Assembly: GCA_045646525.1 (NCBI GenBank)
Contig: JAZRKX010000032.1
Span: forward strand, 1-64,000
Source of the DNA: RGIG8748 sp045646525
GTDB taxonomy: Bacteria; Bacillota; Clostridia; UMGS1810
Direction of reading: 5' to 3'
Length of the DNA stretch: 64,000 nt
Numbering within the stretch: position 1 is the stretch's first letter; each line of letters starts with the position of its first letter. This document shows, one piece after another, positions 51,891 to 60,684 of the stretch. The position numbers and the translations under genes are program-made. The notes beneath the pieces were generated by a model. The model worked only from the letters and a program-made list of their open reading frames with translations, had not been told where the DNA came from and searched no databases.

Positions 51891-53408
51891 ATGCTCCAAA
51901 AAAACGTGTTGGAATATCTGGAAAATTCCGCAAATAAGTATCCACAGAAAATTGCATATACAGACGAAAACGGCGCAATAACATTTAGTGAACTTCAGAC
52001 AGAGGCAAAAAAGATAGCCACATTAATATGCAGTAAAAGCAGTGAAACAAATATGCCCATATGTGTTGTTACGGGCAGAAATTTAAAGTGTATAACTGCT
52101 TTTATGGGTGTTCTATATAGCGGAAACTACTATGTACCCATAGATGCGGATATGCCTTCCAAACGCATGGATTCAATTACAGAGGGATTAAATCCTCTAT
52201 TTGTATTGTATAATGAAAATGATTCAAAAGTTGTGGAAAAGCTTGAATGTAAGAACTTTCTTTTATACGGCAACTCCGATGATATTGACGAAGATGCGCT
52301 TCTTGCAAGAAGAAGCAAAGTTCTGGATATTGACCCTGTATATGTAATATATACATCTGGCTCTACAGGTGTGCCAAAGGGTATTGTAATTTCTCACAGG
52401 GCGGTAATAGACTTTATAGAATGGATGTCAGATGCCATAGGATATACACATGAAGATGTGTTTGCAAATCAGGCACCGTTTTATTTCGATTGTTCTGTAA
52501 AGGACTTGTATCTTACACTAAAGCTTGGAGCATGTGACCACATAATACCAAAGAAACTCTTTATGTTTCCCACTATGCTTGTAGACTTTTTGAATGATAA
52601 AAAGGTCACATCACTCACCTGGGCAACATCGGGTTTCAACCTTGTGGCAACATCGGGTATATTGGATAAGAAGAAACCCCTGTTCTTAAACAAGGTTGCA
52701 ATAGGCGGAGAAGCCATGCTTGCCAAAAATCTTAACAAATGGAAAAGAGCTCTTCCCGATGTTAAATATATAAATCTCTACGGTCCAACCGAGGTTACGG
52801 TAGACTGTACCTGGTTTGAGATTACAAAAGATTATGAGAATCACGAAGCTATACCCATAGGCAAAGCCTGTGCAAATAAACAGGTACTCCTTTTGGATGA
52901 AGAATTAAAGCCTGTAAAAAGGGGCGAGCCGGGAGAGATATGTGTAAGGGGTATTGGTCTTTCGAATGGATATTATAACGATGCCCAAAAGACAAGACAA
53001 GCCTTTGTACAAAATCCGAATGTTCCGTATGACGACCGCATATACAGAACGGGTGATATAGGTGTAGAGGATGAGGATGGCAACATTGTCTTTCAGTCGA
53101 GGAAAGACGGTCAGATTAAGCACATGGGCTACCGCATAGAGCTTGGAGAGATAGAAAGAGCAGTAAATGCTCTTGATGACATAAATTCGGCAATATGCTT
53201 TTATGATTGTACGAGGGGCAGAATTGTGTGTGTTTATGCGGGAGATACCGACAGTAAGGAAATTGCCGAAAAGCTCTCAAAACTCATACCCAAATACATG
53301 ATTCCAAACATATACCGCAGAGTTACTGCAATGCCGCACAATGCCAACTCAAAGATAGACAGAGTTCGGCTGAGAAAGGAATACGATGAGGAAAATAACG
53401 CAGTATAG
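51891..53408 (+). CDS. DltA-like amino-acid adenylating enzyme
   Basis: This 505-residue ANL-family ligase activates a carboxylic acid, probably an amino acid, as adenylate and loads it on a carrier protein. Motifs present are the P-loop YTSGSTGVPKG (154-164), FYFDCSVKDLY (A4, 198-207), YGPTE (297-301), YRTGD and the C-terminal catalytic Lys488 in NSKIDR. The closest recognisable type is D-alanine ligase DltA. The DltA enantiomer-selecting Cys (FCGE motif) is replaced by Gly in IGGE (271-274), so the amino acid may differ. First gene of a five-gene operon with a carrier, a GNAT, MBOAT and SGNH-CE4. Confidence 0.88.
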   Translation: MLQKNVLEYLENSANKYPQKIAYTDENGAITFSELQTEAKKIATLICSKSSETNMPICVVTGRNLKCITAFMGVLYSGNYYVPIDADMPSKRMDSITEGLNPLFVLYNENDSKVVEKLECKNFLLYGNSDDIDEDALLARRSKVLDIDPVYVIYTSGSTGVPKGIVISHRAVIDFIEWMSDAIGYTHEDVFANQAPFYFDCSVKDLYLTLKLGACDHIIPKKLFMFPTMLVDFLNDKKVTSLTWATSGFNLVATSGILDKKKPLFLNKVAIGGEAMLAKNLNKWKRALPDVKYINLYGPTEVTVDCTWFEITKDYENHEAIPIGKACANKQVLLLDEELKPVKRGEPGEICVRGIGLSNGYYNDAQKTRQAFVQNPNVPYDDRIYRTGDIGVEDEDGNIVFQSRKDGQIKHMGYRIELGEIERAVNALDDINSAICFYDCTRGRIVCVYAGDTDSKEIAEKLSKLIPKYMIPNIYRRVTAMPHNANSKIDRVRLRKEYDEENNAV

Positions 53409-54129
53409 TGAGATATCGCCGCTTATTATGAAGTATTTTAAAAGAGGTGTTCTTACAAACAATTTTCTTACCAAAGAGGATTATACAGCAGAGATAAAAG
53501 AGGGCAGACTTTTTTGCAAAACAGGTGATGATTTTCTTAATATCTATGTTTTAAGAGATGGGTTTTATAGACTTTATTTTCACGCTTTAAATGAGGGAGT
53601 TGTTTTCCCAAGTATTAATGACACCGTGGTGTGTGACTGCGTGGGATATGAGCAGTTTCTTACAGGAAACGGATTTATAAAGGAGCTGACTCGCATTAAA
53701 CTTGAATGTGCAAATTCCGAACCTCCAACCGTCACAGATGGTTTTTTAGCAGGTGTTTCGGATGCAGATGAAGTTTATGAAATCATGAAAAGCTCATTTA
53801 ACTCTTTTACGGGTTATCTGCCCACGCTTACGCAAATAAAATCCGAGTGTGAAAACGGTCTTATTTACAAAGTTGAATCGGACTCAAAAATTGCAGGTGT
53901 AATAAGATGTGCAAAGACAAATTCGTTTGTACACATTAAGCATCTTTGCGTATCTGAGGAATTTCGAGGGTGCGGTATTGGCAGAAAACTGTGCAGTATT
54001 GTGCTTGGGATGGGTAAAAAATGTTCGGTTTGGACAGGTAAAGAAAACGAGGCTGCTATAGGACTTTATGAGTCATGTGGTTTCACGCAAAGCGGGCTTG
54101 AATCTATAGTATATAGGAAGGATGTTTAG
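53386..54129 (+). CDS. GNAT acyltransferase within the dlt-like operon
   Basis: This 247-residue protein has an N-terminal half without recognisable motif and a C-terminal GNAT domain (about 115-247), with the acyl-CoA loop SEEFRGCGIGRKLCSIVL and an ending GLYESCGF. It overlaps the adenylation gene by 23 bases, so it is tightly coupled. In an operon that loads an acyl group on a carrier protein, it might modify the amino acid, the carrier-bound acyl unit or the target polymer. None of these is proven. Confidence 0.75.
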   Translation: MRKITQYSEISPLIMKYFKRGVLTNNFLTKEDYTAEIKEGRLFCKTGDDFLNIYVLRDGFYRLYFHALNEGVVFPSINDTVVCDCVGYEQFLTGNGFIKELTRIKLECANSEPPTVTDGFLAGVSDADEVYEIMKSSFNSFTGYLPTLTQIKSECENGLIYKVESDSKIAGVIRCAKTNSFVHIKHLCVSEEFRGCGIGRKLCSIVLGMGKKCSVWTGKENEAAIGLYESCGFTQSGLESIVYRKDV

Positions 54130-54130
54130 T

Positions 54131-54355
54131 ATGGTAACAAAAAACAAAGTAACAGAAATACTCACAGAGATATGTCCCGGAGCGGATATCACCTCGGAAG
54201 CTCTTATAGACGATGAAATACTCGATTCTTTTGATATAGTAGCTATTGTGAGTGAATTTATAGATGTTTTCGGAGTAGATATAGATGTGGATGATATAGT
54301 GCCCGAAAACTTTAATTCCATAGATGCCATGGTAAGATTACTGGAGGATAAGTAG
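54131..54355 (+). CDS. Acyl carrier protein (DltC-like)
   Basis: This 74-residue carrier has the phosphopantetheine site Ser33 in EILDSFDIVAIV. Acidic helix II-III residues (FGVDIDVDDIVPENF) match acyl carrier or D-alanyl carrier proteins. The ATG at 54131 is preferred over one at 54122 because AGGAAGG ends nine bases before it. It presumably takes the activated amino acid from the 51891 enzyme and hands it to the MBOAT that follows two bases later. Confidence 0.88.
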   Translation: MVTKNKVTEILTEICPGADITSEALIDDEILDSFDIVAIVSEFIDVFGVDIDVDDIVPENFNSIDAMVRLLEDK

Positions 54356-54357
54356 GC

Positions 54358-55893
54358 ATGACCTTTACTTCGGCAGTTTTTTTACTTTTTATAGTAATAT
54401 GTGTAGGAGTATATTATCTGTGCCCTAAGAGATTTCGCTGGATTACGCTTCTTGTGTTTAGCTATGTTTTTTACCTTTGGGGCGGGATTGGTGTACTCGG
54501 CTATATACTCTTTACTACCGTAACAACATATCTTACGGGAGTGTGTATCGGGAGTATAAAGCCTTTGGATGATACCAAAGAATCGCGAAAGAGAGCAAAG
54601 CGCCGCAAGAAGAATCTTGCGGCTTTGGTGCTTGTGCTCAATTTTGGCTTGCTTTATTTTGTAAAGTATTGGAATTTTACTTTGGACATTCTTCATGTAA
54701 ATGCTAGAGTTTTGCGTTTTAATATCCTTTTGCCGCTAGGTATTTCTTTCTATATTTTTCAGTCTATGGGTTATATAGTGGACCTTGTGAGAGACAAATA
54801 CCCGCCACAGAAAAACTTCTTTAAATTCGCTTTGTTTGTGTCGTTTTTTCCGCAGCTTACACAAGGACCTATAAGCAGATACGACAGCTTGTCCTGTCAG
54901 CTTTACAACGGCAATACTTTTTCTTTCTGTAATCTCAAAGAAGGCATTAAGCTTATGGTTTGGGGTTATATCAAAAAGCTCGTGATAGCAGACCGTGCTG
55001 CTGTGGCTGTGTGTGCAATTATAGATAACTATACCGCATATCGCGGCTCAGTGATACTTTTTGGTGTTGTTTTGTACTGTATGCAGCTATACTGCGATTT
55101 TTCGGGCGGTATAGATATTGCAAGGGGTGCAGCCCGCCTTTTTGGTATAGATATGGCACAAAATTTCAAAAGACCGCTTTTTGCCACAAGTCTTACGGAT
55201 TTTTGGCGCAGATGGCACATAACGCTCGGAGCATGGCTCAAGGATTATCTTTTTTACCCCATAACCTTGTCAAAACCCTTTATATCCTTGGGCAAATTCA
55301 TACGCAGGCATATTAAGAGTAAGGCAGGAAAAATTCTTCCAACTTCTATAGCCACATTCATTATTTATTTTGTTATAGGAATCTGGCATGGTGCCAGTTG
55401 GAAATACATCGCTTTTGGTTTTTGGAACGGCTCCCTTATAACACTTGCACTTCTTTTTGAGCCATTTTTTGCAAGAACCAAAGACAAGCTTTCCATTAAC
55501 GACAGCTCACTTTGGTACAGGATTTTATGTATTGTAAGAACTTGTATAATAATTGTGTTGGGACGCTATATCACCCGCGCATCAGGTGTTTCCGAGGCGA
55601 TGGACATGCTTTGGAGAACGGTACAAGACTTTGGTATAACATCCCTTTTGGATGGAACACTTCTTACATTCGGACTTACTTTGTATGACTATATGGTAAT
55701 CCTGTTTGGCGTTATAGTTGTATTTGTATTTGAGCTTTGTGAGGAAATCGGTTTTATTCTTACAAAGAAGATAGAAGAAAAGGGAAGCCTTGGGGTATTT
55801 ATATTAAGCTTCTTTGCTGTAGTTATACTTTTGTATTTTGGAATTTTCAGAGGAAACTATATTTCATCGGAATTTATATATAAGCAGTTCTGA
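54358..55893 (+). CDS. MBOAT membrane O-acyltransferase (DltB/AlgI type)
   Basis: This 511-residue, multi-spanning protein of the MBOAT family has the conserved LPLGISFYIFQSMGYIVD block, FWRRWHITLGAWLKDYLFYP (His287) and the catalytic His344 in GIWHGASW. DltB passes D-alanine from the carrier across the membrane toward teichoic acid; AlgI-type members acetylate extracellular polysaccharides. Because a carrier protein and adenylating enzyme are adjacent, a DltB-like role is favoured. The acceptor polymer is unknown. Confidence 0.9.
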   Translation: MTFTSAVFLLFIVICVGVYYLCPKRFRWITLLVFSYVFYLWGGIGVLGYILFTTVTTYLTGVCIGSIKPLDDTKESRKRAKRRKKNLAALVLVLNFGLLYFVKYWNFTLDILHVNARVLRFNILLPLGISFYIFQSMGYIVDLVRDKYPPQKNFFKFALFVSFFPQLTQGPISRYDSLSCQLYNGNTFSFCNLKEGIKLMVWGYIKKLVIADRAAVAVCAIIDNYTAYRGSVILFGVVLYCMQLYCDFSGGIDIARGAARLFGIDMAQNFKRPLFATSLTDFWRRWHITLGAWLKDYLFYPITLSKPFISLGKFIRRHIKSKAGKILPTSIATFIIYFVIGIWHGASWKYIAFGFWNGSLITLALLFEPFFARTKDKLSINDSSLWYRILCIVRTCIIIVLGRYITRASGVSEAMDMLWRTVQDFGITSLLDGTLLTFGLTLYDYMVILFGVIVVFVFELCEEIGFILTKKIEEKGSLGVFILSFFAVVILLYFGIFRGNYISSEFIYKQF

Positions 55894-55904
55894 CGGAGGA
55901 CGGT

Positions 55905-57707
55905 ATGAGTTCGAAAAAATGGTGTTTTGTTGCAATGCTTGCAAGTTTACTTGCGGTATTGTCGCTTGTAGTGTTAAATGTTATCGTAGACCCTTTCGGT
56001 GTGTTTGGTGATGAGTGGTACTCGTACAACATCACCAACAATCCGCGGGTTGGAAAAATAGAATATCTTAAGAAAAACCATCATAAATACGATTCGTATG
56101 TAATTGGCTGTTCTTCCACAAGTTCATACCCGGTTAAAGAACTGAACAAATATCTTGATGCAAGTTTTTACAACATGATTATGTACGGCGGCGATATGCT
56201 CGATGTAGAGCAGACCGTGTATTACCTTGGCGAGAATTATGAAGTTAAAAACCTTGTTGTAAATGTATATATATCAAACGGCAGGGAATACGATGTTGAG
56301 TCCGACAAATACACAACCTCCATGCATCCTGATGCAGACGGTAGTTCTAAAATCAAATATTATTTAAAATATGCTTTTTTAAATCCGCAGTACTCATTTT
56401 CTAAGCTTGATGCCAAGGGTAAAGACAGGTATCTTTCGGAGCCGTTTGATGTGTTTGACGAGGAAACAGGTGCATACGATAAGCGAAAGAGGGACGCGGA
56501 GCATGTATCGGACCTGCAGTCATTTTATGCTGATTATCCTGTGTTTGAGTCGTATCCTGTTACACAGTTCACGCTTCCAAAATACAAAGAGTGCAGTGAG
56601 AGCCTTGCAAGAATAAAAGGATATTGCGAAGAAAAGGGTATAAACCTTATTACCGTAAACGGACCTGTTTATTATGAATATTTTAAATCCGTACCCAAAG
56701 ATGAGATTGAAAGATACTACAAGGCACTCTCTGATGTTACGGATTTTTGGGATTTTTCCATAAGCTCTGTAAGTCTTGAACCGAGGTTTTTTTATGACGA
56801 AACCCATTTCAGAAATGATATAGGCAGGATGCTTCTTGCCAGAATTTTCTCCGATGATTCGGTATATATAGCATCTGATTTTGGAAAATATGTAACCAAA
56901 GAAAATGTAACAGGCTATGTGGACAGTCTGTACAGTAAGACATTTTCCGATGCGGATTATACTAAGAAGCTTCCAGTTCTTTTGTATCATCATATATCCG
57001 AAAATGCGGATAGCGATGTAATTGTTTCTCCCGCGCGTTTTGATGAGCAAATGCGTGCACTATCTGAAAACGGATATACTGCAGTTACTACAGAAGATGT
57101 TATAAATTATATAGAAAAAGGAACAGACCTGCCCGAAAAGCCGGTTATGATAACCTTCGATGACGGATATATGAGTAACCATGAATATGCATACCCCATA
57201 CTTAAAAAATACGGTCTCAAGGCTGTTGTATTTGCGGTAGGGGAAACATACGGAAAGACTAAATATCCCGGAACAGATGCCAGAATTTTTCCGCATTTCG
57301 GCGATAAAGAAAGACTTGATATGGCGGGAGTAATCGAAGTGCAGTCGCACAGTTATGCCATGCACCAGAATTCAAGCTTGGTGGATGGCGAAGCATATGA
57401 AAATATGCTCAAAAAAGAGGATGAAAGTGATGTAGACTATGTAAGCCGTCTTAAAAGAGATTGGGATAAATGGGCAGAGCTTATGGGATATGCGCCCAGT
57501 TCACTTGCATTTCCTCACGGAAAGAGCGACCTTCTTACACAGGCGGTATTAAATGAGTGCGGAGTTAAGCTCACGTTTTCTACAAACTCCAAGGCGGATA
57601 CTATTATTAAGGGTGTAGCGCTTTCCGGCTACTCTTTGGGAAGATTTAATGTTACGGAAGATATCACCGCAGATAAGCTCATTGAGATTGTAAATGTTCA
57701 TAACTGA
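55905..57707 (+). CDS. Fusion of SGNH/DltD-like domain with CE4 polysaccharide deacetylase
   Basis: This 600-residue membrane-anchored protein has an N-terminal segment (about 8-28) and an SGNH-like domain (about 60-320) with Ser70 in IGCSSTSSY and Asp298/His301 in DETHF. A CE4 deacetylase domain follows (about 355-600) with TFDDGY (417-422), metal-type HSYAMH (482-487) and the FPHGKS block. DltD-like proteins help to transfer the acyl group outside the membrane. CE4 domains remove N- or O-acetyl groups from glycans. Having both in one chain suggests deacetylation and re-acylation of the same polymer. It is the last gene of the operon. CE4 homology is clear; the DltD-like label is by motif and context. 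Confidence 0.85.
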   Translation: MSSKKWCFVAMLASLLAVLSLVVLNVIVDPFGVFGDEWYSYNITNNPRVGKIEYLKKNHHKYDSYVIGCSSTSSYPVKELNKYLDASFYNMIMYGGDMLDVEQTVYYLGENYEVKNLVVNVYISNGREYDVESDKYTTSMHPDADGSSKIKYYLKYAFLNPQYSFSKLDAKGKDRYLSEPFDVFDEETGAYDKRKRDAEHVSDLQSFYADYPVFESYPVTQFTLPKYKECSESLARIKGYCEEKGINLITVNGPVYYEYFKSVPKDEIERYYKALSDVTDFWDFSISSVSLEPRFFYDETHFRNDIGRMLLARIFSDDSVYIASDFGKYVTKENVTGYVDSLYSKTFSDADYTKKLPVLLYHHISENADSDVIVSPARFDEQMRALSENGYTAVTTEDVINYIEKGTDLPEKPVMITFDDGYMSNHEYAYPILKKYGLKAVVFAVGETYGKTKYPGTDARIFPHFGDKERLDMAGVIEVQSHSYAMHQNSSLVDGEAYENMLKKEDESDVDYVSRLKRDWDKWAELMGYAPSSLAFPHGKSDLLTQAVLNECGVKLTFSTNSKADTIIKGVALSGYSLGRFNVTEDITADKLIEIVNVHN

Positions 57708-57760
57708 TTAAACGGCCGCTTTAAAACGGTCGTTTATATTTCCAGCAGGGTGGTGCATAA

Positions 57761-58633
57761 ATGAGACAGATAAAATATATTGTTACTTTGGAAGACTCGG
57801 GAAAAAGAATTAAAGATATATTGAGGCAAAAATTATCGTTTTCTGCCTCTGTTATCACACAACTCAAAAAGACCTCCGACGGAATATTGTGCAACGGAGA
57901 ATGCGTTTTTGCGGTTCATAAGGTATCCTCGGGCGATGAGATAGTAATTAATCTTGCCGACAAGGCATCCGAAAATATAGAGCCTGCCTTTATACCCATC
58001 GATATTATATATGAAAGCGAGGATATTCTGGTTGTAAATAAACCGAGGTCGATGCCTACGCATCCCTCGCAGAATCATCACAGCGATTCTCTTGCAAATG
58101 CGGTTATGGGTTACTGCATTGATTCGCCTATCACATTTAGAGTAATAACAAGACTGGACAAAGACACCTCGGGAATTGTAATAATAGCGAAAAACAAAAT
58201 ATCTGCCTCAATACTTACAAAACAGATGGTAGATAAGGAAATAGAAAAGGAATATATAGCTCTTTGCCACGGCAGACTTAATGCATCGAACGGAGTTATA
58301 GACGCACCCATTGCAAGAAAAGAAGGGTCAGCTATTTTAAGGGAAATAAATCCTCTGGGAAAGGAAGCAGTAACACACTATGAGGTGATAGAGGAGAAAG
58401 AAGATAGATTTCTTGTCAGATTATTTCCAAAGACAGGGAGAACTCACCAGCTTCGTGTACACATGGCACATATGGGTACGCCGATATTTAATGATGGATT
58501 GTATGGATTCAAAGATGGTGATAATACAACCAAGCTTCATTGCAGAAGAGTAAAGCTTCGTGACCCAATGACAAATAATATTATGGAATTTACAGCACCT
58601 ATACCCGAAGATATGAATATAGAAATCAGGTAA
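57761..58633 (+). CDS. RluA family pseudouridine synthase
   Basis: This 290-residue enzyme isomerises uridine to pseudouridine in rRNA or tRNA. The catalytic Asp lies in RVITRLDKDTSGIV (about 125-138), and the C-terminal GRTHQLRVHMAHMGTPIFND block is typical of RluA/RluD relatives. An N-terminal S4-like region (about 10-60; SGKRIKDILRQKLSFSASVI) binds RNA. The exact target position is not predictable. Confidence 0.9.
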   Translation: MRQIKYIVTLEDSGKRIKDILRQKLSFSASVITQLKKTSDGILCNGECVFAVHKVSSGDEIVINLADKASENIEPAFIPIDIIYESEDILVVNKPRSMPTHPSQNHHSDSLANAVMGYCIDSPITFRVITRLDKDTSGIVIIAKNKISASILTKQMVDKEIEKEYIALCHGRLNASNGVIDAPIARKEGSAILREINPLGKEAVTHYEVIEEKEDRFLVRLFPKTGRTHQLRVHMAHMGTPIFNDGLYGFKDGDNTTKLHCRRVKLRDPMTNNIMEFTAPIPEDMNIEIR

Positions 58634-58660
58634 CCTCTGCTTAAAAGTTACCTGATTTCT
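58621..58660 (+). terminator. Terminator overlapping both convergent stop regions
   Basis: A perfect 14-bp stem (58621-58634 with 58647-58660) and CTTTTTG end the rluA-type gene. The left arm encodes its last codons and the stop. The right arm and part of the loop encode the last residues and stop of ptsI on the other strand. Confidence 0.85.
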
Positions 58661-60299
58661 CTTTTTGTACTGAAGAAATGTCAGTTTCCAGAATTTTTTG
58701 TTTTATGGGTAGTATGTGCGCGGGTGATACAGAAAGTTCATCTACACCCAAAGCCAACAAAGTTTCGGTTATAGATGTGTCTGATGCAAGCTCACCGCAG
58801 ACACCGCACCATATTCCTGCTTTGTGGGCATTGTCTGCCGTTAATTTTATAAGGCGAAGTACAGCAGGATGGTCGGGAATAAAGAAACTGTTAAGTGACG
58901 AGTTTTGTCTGTCTGCGGCAAGAGTGTATTGTGTAAGGTCATTTGTTCCTATAGAAAAGAAATCCACTTCCTTTGCCAATACATCGCTTATAATTGCAGA
59001 TGCGGGAGTTTCTATCATTATTCCGAGCGGGGTGTCTTCACAGAAAGGAATTTTTTCTTTCTTTAATTCATCGCGTACCTCTTTGCATATTGACTTGATT
59101 TGCTTTATTTCTTCAAGAGAGGTTATCATAGGAAACATTATCGATATCTTCCCGAAAGCAGTTGCACGGTAGAGCGCTCTGAGCTGAGTTTTGAAAATGC
59201 CAGGTCTTGAAAGACAAATTCGTATTGCTCTCATACCAAGGGCAGGATTCTCTTCTTTTGGAATATCAAAGTATTCTATTGTTTTGTCTGCACCTATATC
59301 TAAAGTGCGGATTATAACTTGTTTGCCAAGTGCTTTTTCAGCAGCGCTTTTATATATAGAAAACTGTTTATCCTCATCGGGATAGGTATCGCTTTCCAGA
59401 TATATGAATTCGCTTCGGAAAAGACCTACGCCCATGGCGTCATTTGCATAGACGGAGGGCATATCGTTTAGAGAGCCGATGTTTGCATAGAGAAGTATTA
59501 GCTTTCCGTCTTTTGTAATGGGGGATACCCCTTTAAGCTTTTTTAAAAGCTTTTTTTGATTTTCGTGCTTTTGCTTTTTCTCCTGCATTTTTATAATTGT
59601 TTTCATATCGGGTTCTACAAATATTTCTCCGCTGAAGCCGTCTACTATTATTTCGCAATTATTGTATTTTTTATCTGTTACCTTGTCCACTCCTATTACG
59701 GCAGGTATATTCATTGTCCTTGCAAGTATGGCTGTATGAGAATTAGAGCTTCCTTTTTCCGTAACAAAAGCAAGAATTTTATCCTTATCAAGCTGTACAG
59801 TCTGCGACGGTGCAAGGTCGGAGGCAGCAATTATTACCGATTCTTTTGAATCTATGGTGTTTTCACCAGCATCGGAGAGAATAGATATGAGCCTTGAAGA
59901 AATATCCTTTACATCGGCGGCTCTCTCCTTCATATAGCTGTCTTCCATGGCAGAGAACATATCTGCAAAGCTGTCACATGTCATTGCAACTGCACTTTCG
60001 GCATTTATATGCCTTTCGGTTATATGAGAGCGTATGGACTTTAAATAGTCCTCATCATCCAACATCATGCGGTGAATTTCGAAAATCATTGCATTGTCTT
60101 CACCAACTTCACCAAGTGCTTTTTTATAAAGTTTATCAAGTTGAAGCGCGGCTGCGTCTTTTGCTTTTTCAAATCTTTTGAGCTCAGCATCTGTTTCTTT
60201 AATTTTCGTTCGGTGAACTCGCTGAACTGTATTATCGATAATCGCCAGCTTCCCAAAGGCAATACCACCGCTGACAGGGTGACCTTTTAATATTATCAT
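58641..60299 (-). CDS. ptsI: Phosphoenolpyruvate-protein phosphotransferase (PTS enzyme I)
   Basis: This 552-residue enzyme I autophosphorylates from PEP and donates phosphate to HPr. The phospho-His lies in EKGSSNSHTAILARTMNIPAV. PEP-binding regions are GVGLFRSEFIYLES, DIGADKTIEYFDIPKEENPALGMR and GIMIETPASAI. Catalytic Cys is in WCGVCGELAS. The length is close to the usual 570. It lies 12 bases after HPr and is co-transcribed. No sugar-specific PTS permease is nearby. Confidence 0.95.
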   Translation of the reverse strand: MIILKGHPVSGGIAFGKLAIIDNTVQRVHRTKIKETDAELKRFEKAKDAAALQLDKLYKKALGEVGEDNAMIFEIHRMMLDDEDYLKSIRSHITERHINAESAVAMTCDSFADMFSAMEDSYMKERAADVKDISSRLISILSDAGENTIDSKESVIIAASDLAPSQTVQLDKDKILAFVTEKGSSNSHTAILARTMNIPAVIGVDKVTDKKYNNCEIIVDGFSGEIFVEPDMKTIIKMQEKKQKHENQKKLLKKLKGVSPITKDGKLILLYANIGSLNDMPSVYANDAMGVGLFRSEFIYLESDTYPDEDKQFSIYKSAAEKALGKQVIIRTLDIGADKTIEYFDIPKEENPALGMRAIRICLSRPGIFKTQLRALYRATAFGKISIMFPMITSLEEIKQIKSICKEVRDELKKEKIPFCEDTPLGIMIETPASAIISDVLAKEVDFFSIGTNDLTQYTLAADRQNSSLNSFFIPDHPAVLRLIKLTADNAHKAGIWCGVCGELASDTSITETLLALGVDELSVSPAHILPIKQKILETDISSVQKEKSGNF

Positions 60300-60311
60300 G
60301 GCATCTCCAAA

Positions 60312-60569
60312 TTATAGGTTTTTTGTAAAAAAAGATTTCATTTCTTCGCAGGCATCATGTTCATCTTCGCCATTTATTACAATTTTTATTTCATCATCAT
60401 ATTTTATGGCAAGCGACATTACGGAAAATATCTTTTTTGCATCTGCACAGGATTCGCCTTTGCTGATGGATATGTCACTTTTAAATTTGCTCGCGGTTTT
60501 TACAAGTTGTCCTGCAGGTCTTGCGTGGATACCGAGAGAGTCTTTTATAGTATAAGTAAATTCTGTCAT
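60312..60569 (-). CDS. ptsH: HPr-type phosphocarrier with Lys at position 46
   Basis: This 85-residue HPr has the phospho-acceptor His15 in SLGIHARPAGQLVKTASKF. The regulatory serine of Bacillota HPr (KSIMGVMSL in Bacillus) aligns with Lys46 (DAKKIFSVMSL). HPr kinase therefore has no Ser46 to phosphorylate, so CcpA-type control through this protein would be absent. The ATG at 60569 follows AAGGAG; an upstream in-frame extension is not HPr-like. It precedes ptsI in one operon. Confidence 0.93.
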   Translation of the reverse strand: MTEFTYTIKDSLGIHARPAGQLVKTASKFKSDISISKGESCADAKKIFSVMSLAIKYDDEIKIVINGEDEHDACEEMKSFFTKNL

Positions 60570-60641
60570 GGCAATTCTCCTTAAATCTATTTGTATTTTA
60601 GATTTTCCAAATGTTTTAAGTATTATGCTTACTAAAACAAA

Positions 60642-60669
60642 AAAGCGCATCTCTTTTGAGATACGCTTT
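60642..60669 (-). terminator. Terminator of the uxuA-uxuB operon
   Basis: On the minus strand AAAGCGTATCTC, loop AAAA, GAGATGCGCTTT forms a 12-bp stem with one mismatch, followed by TTGTTTT. It lies about 15 bases past the SDR gene. Confidence 0.8.
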
Positions 60670-60684
60670 CAAAATTTCGGTTAA

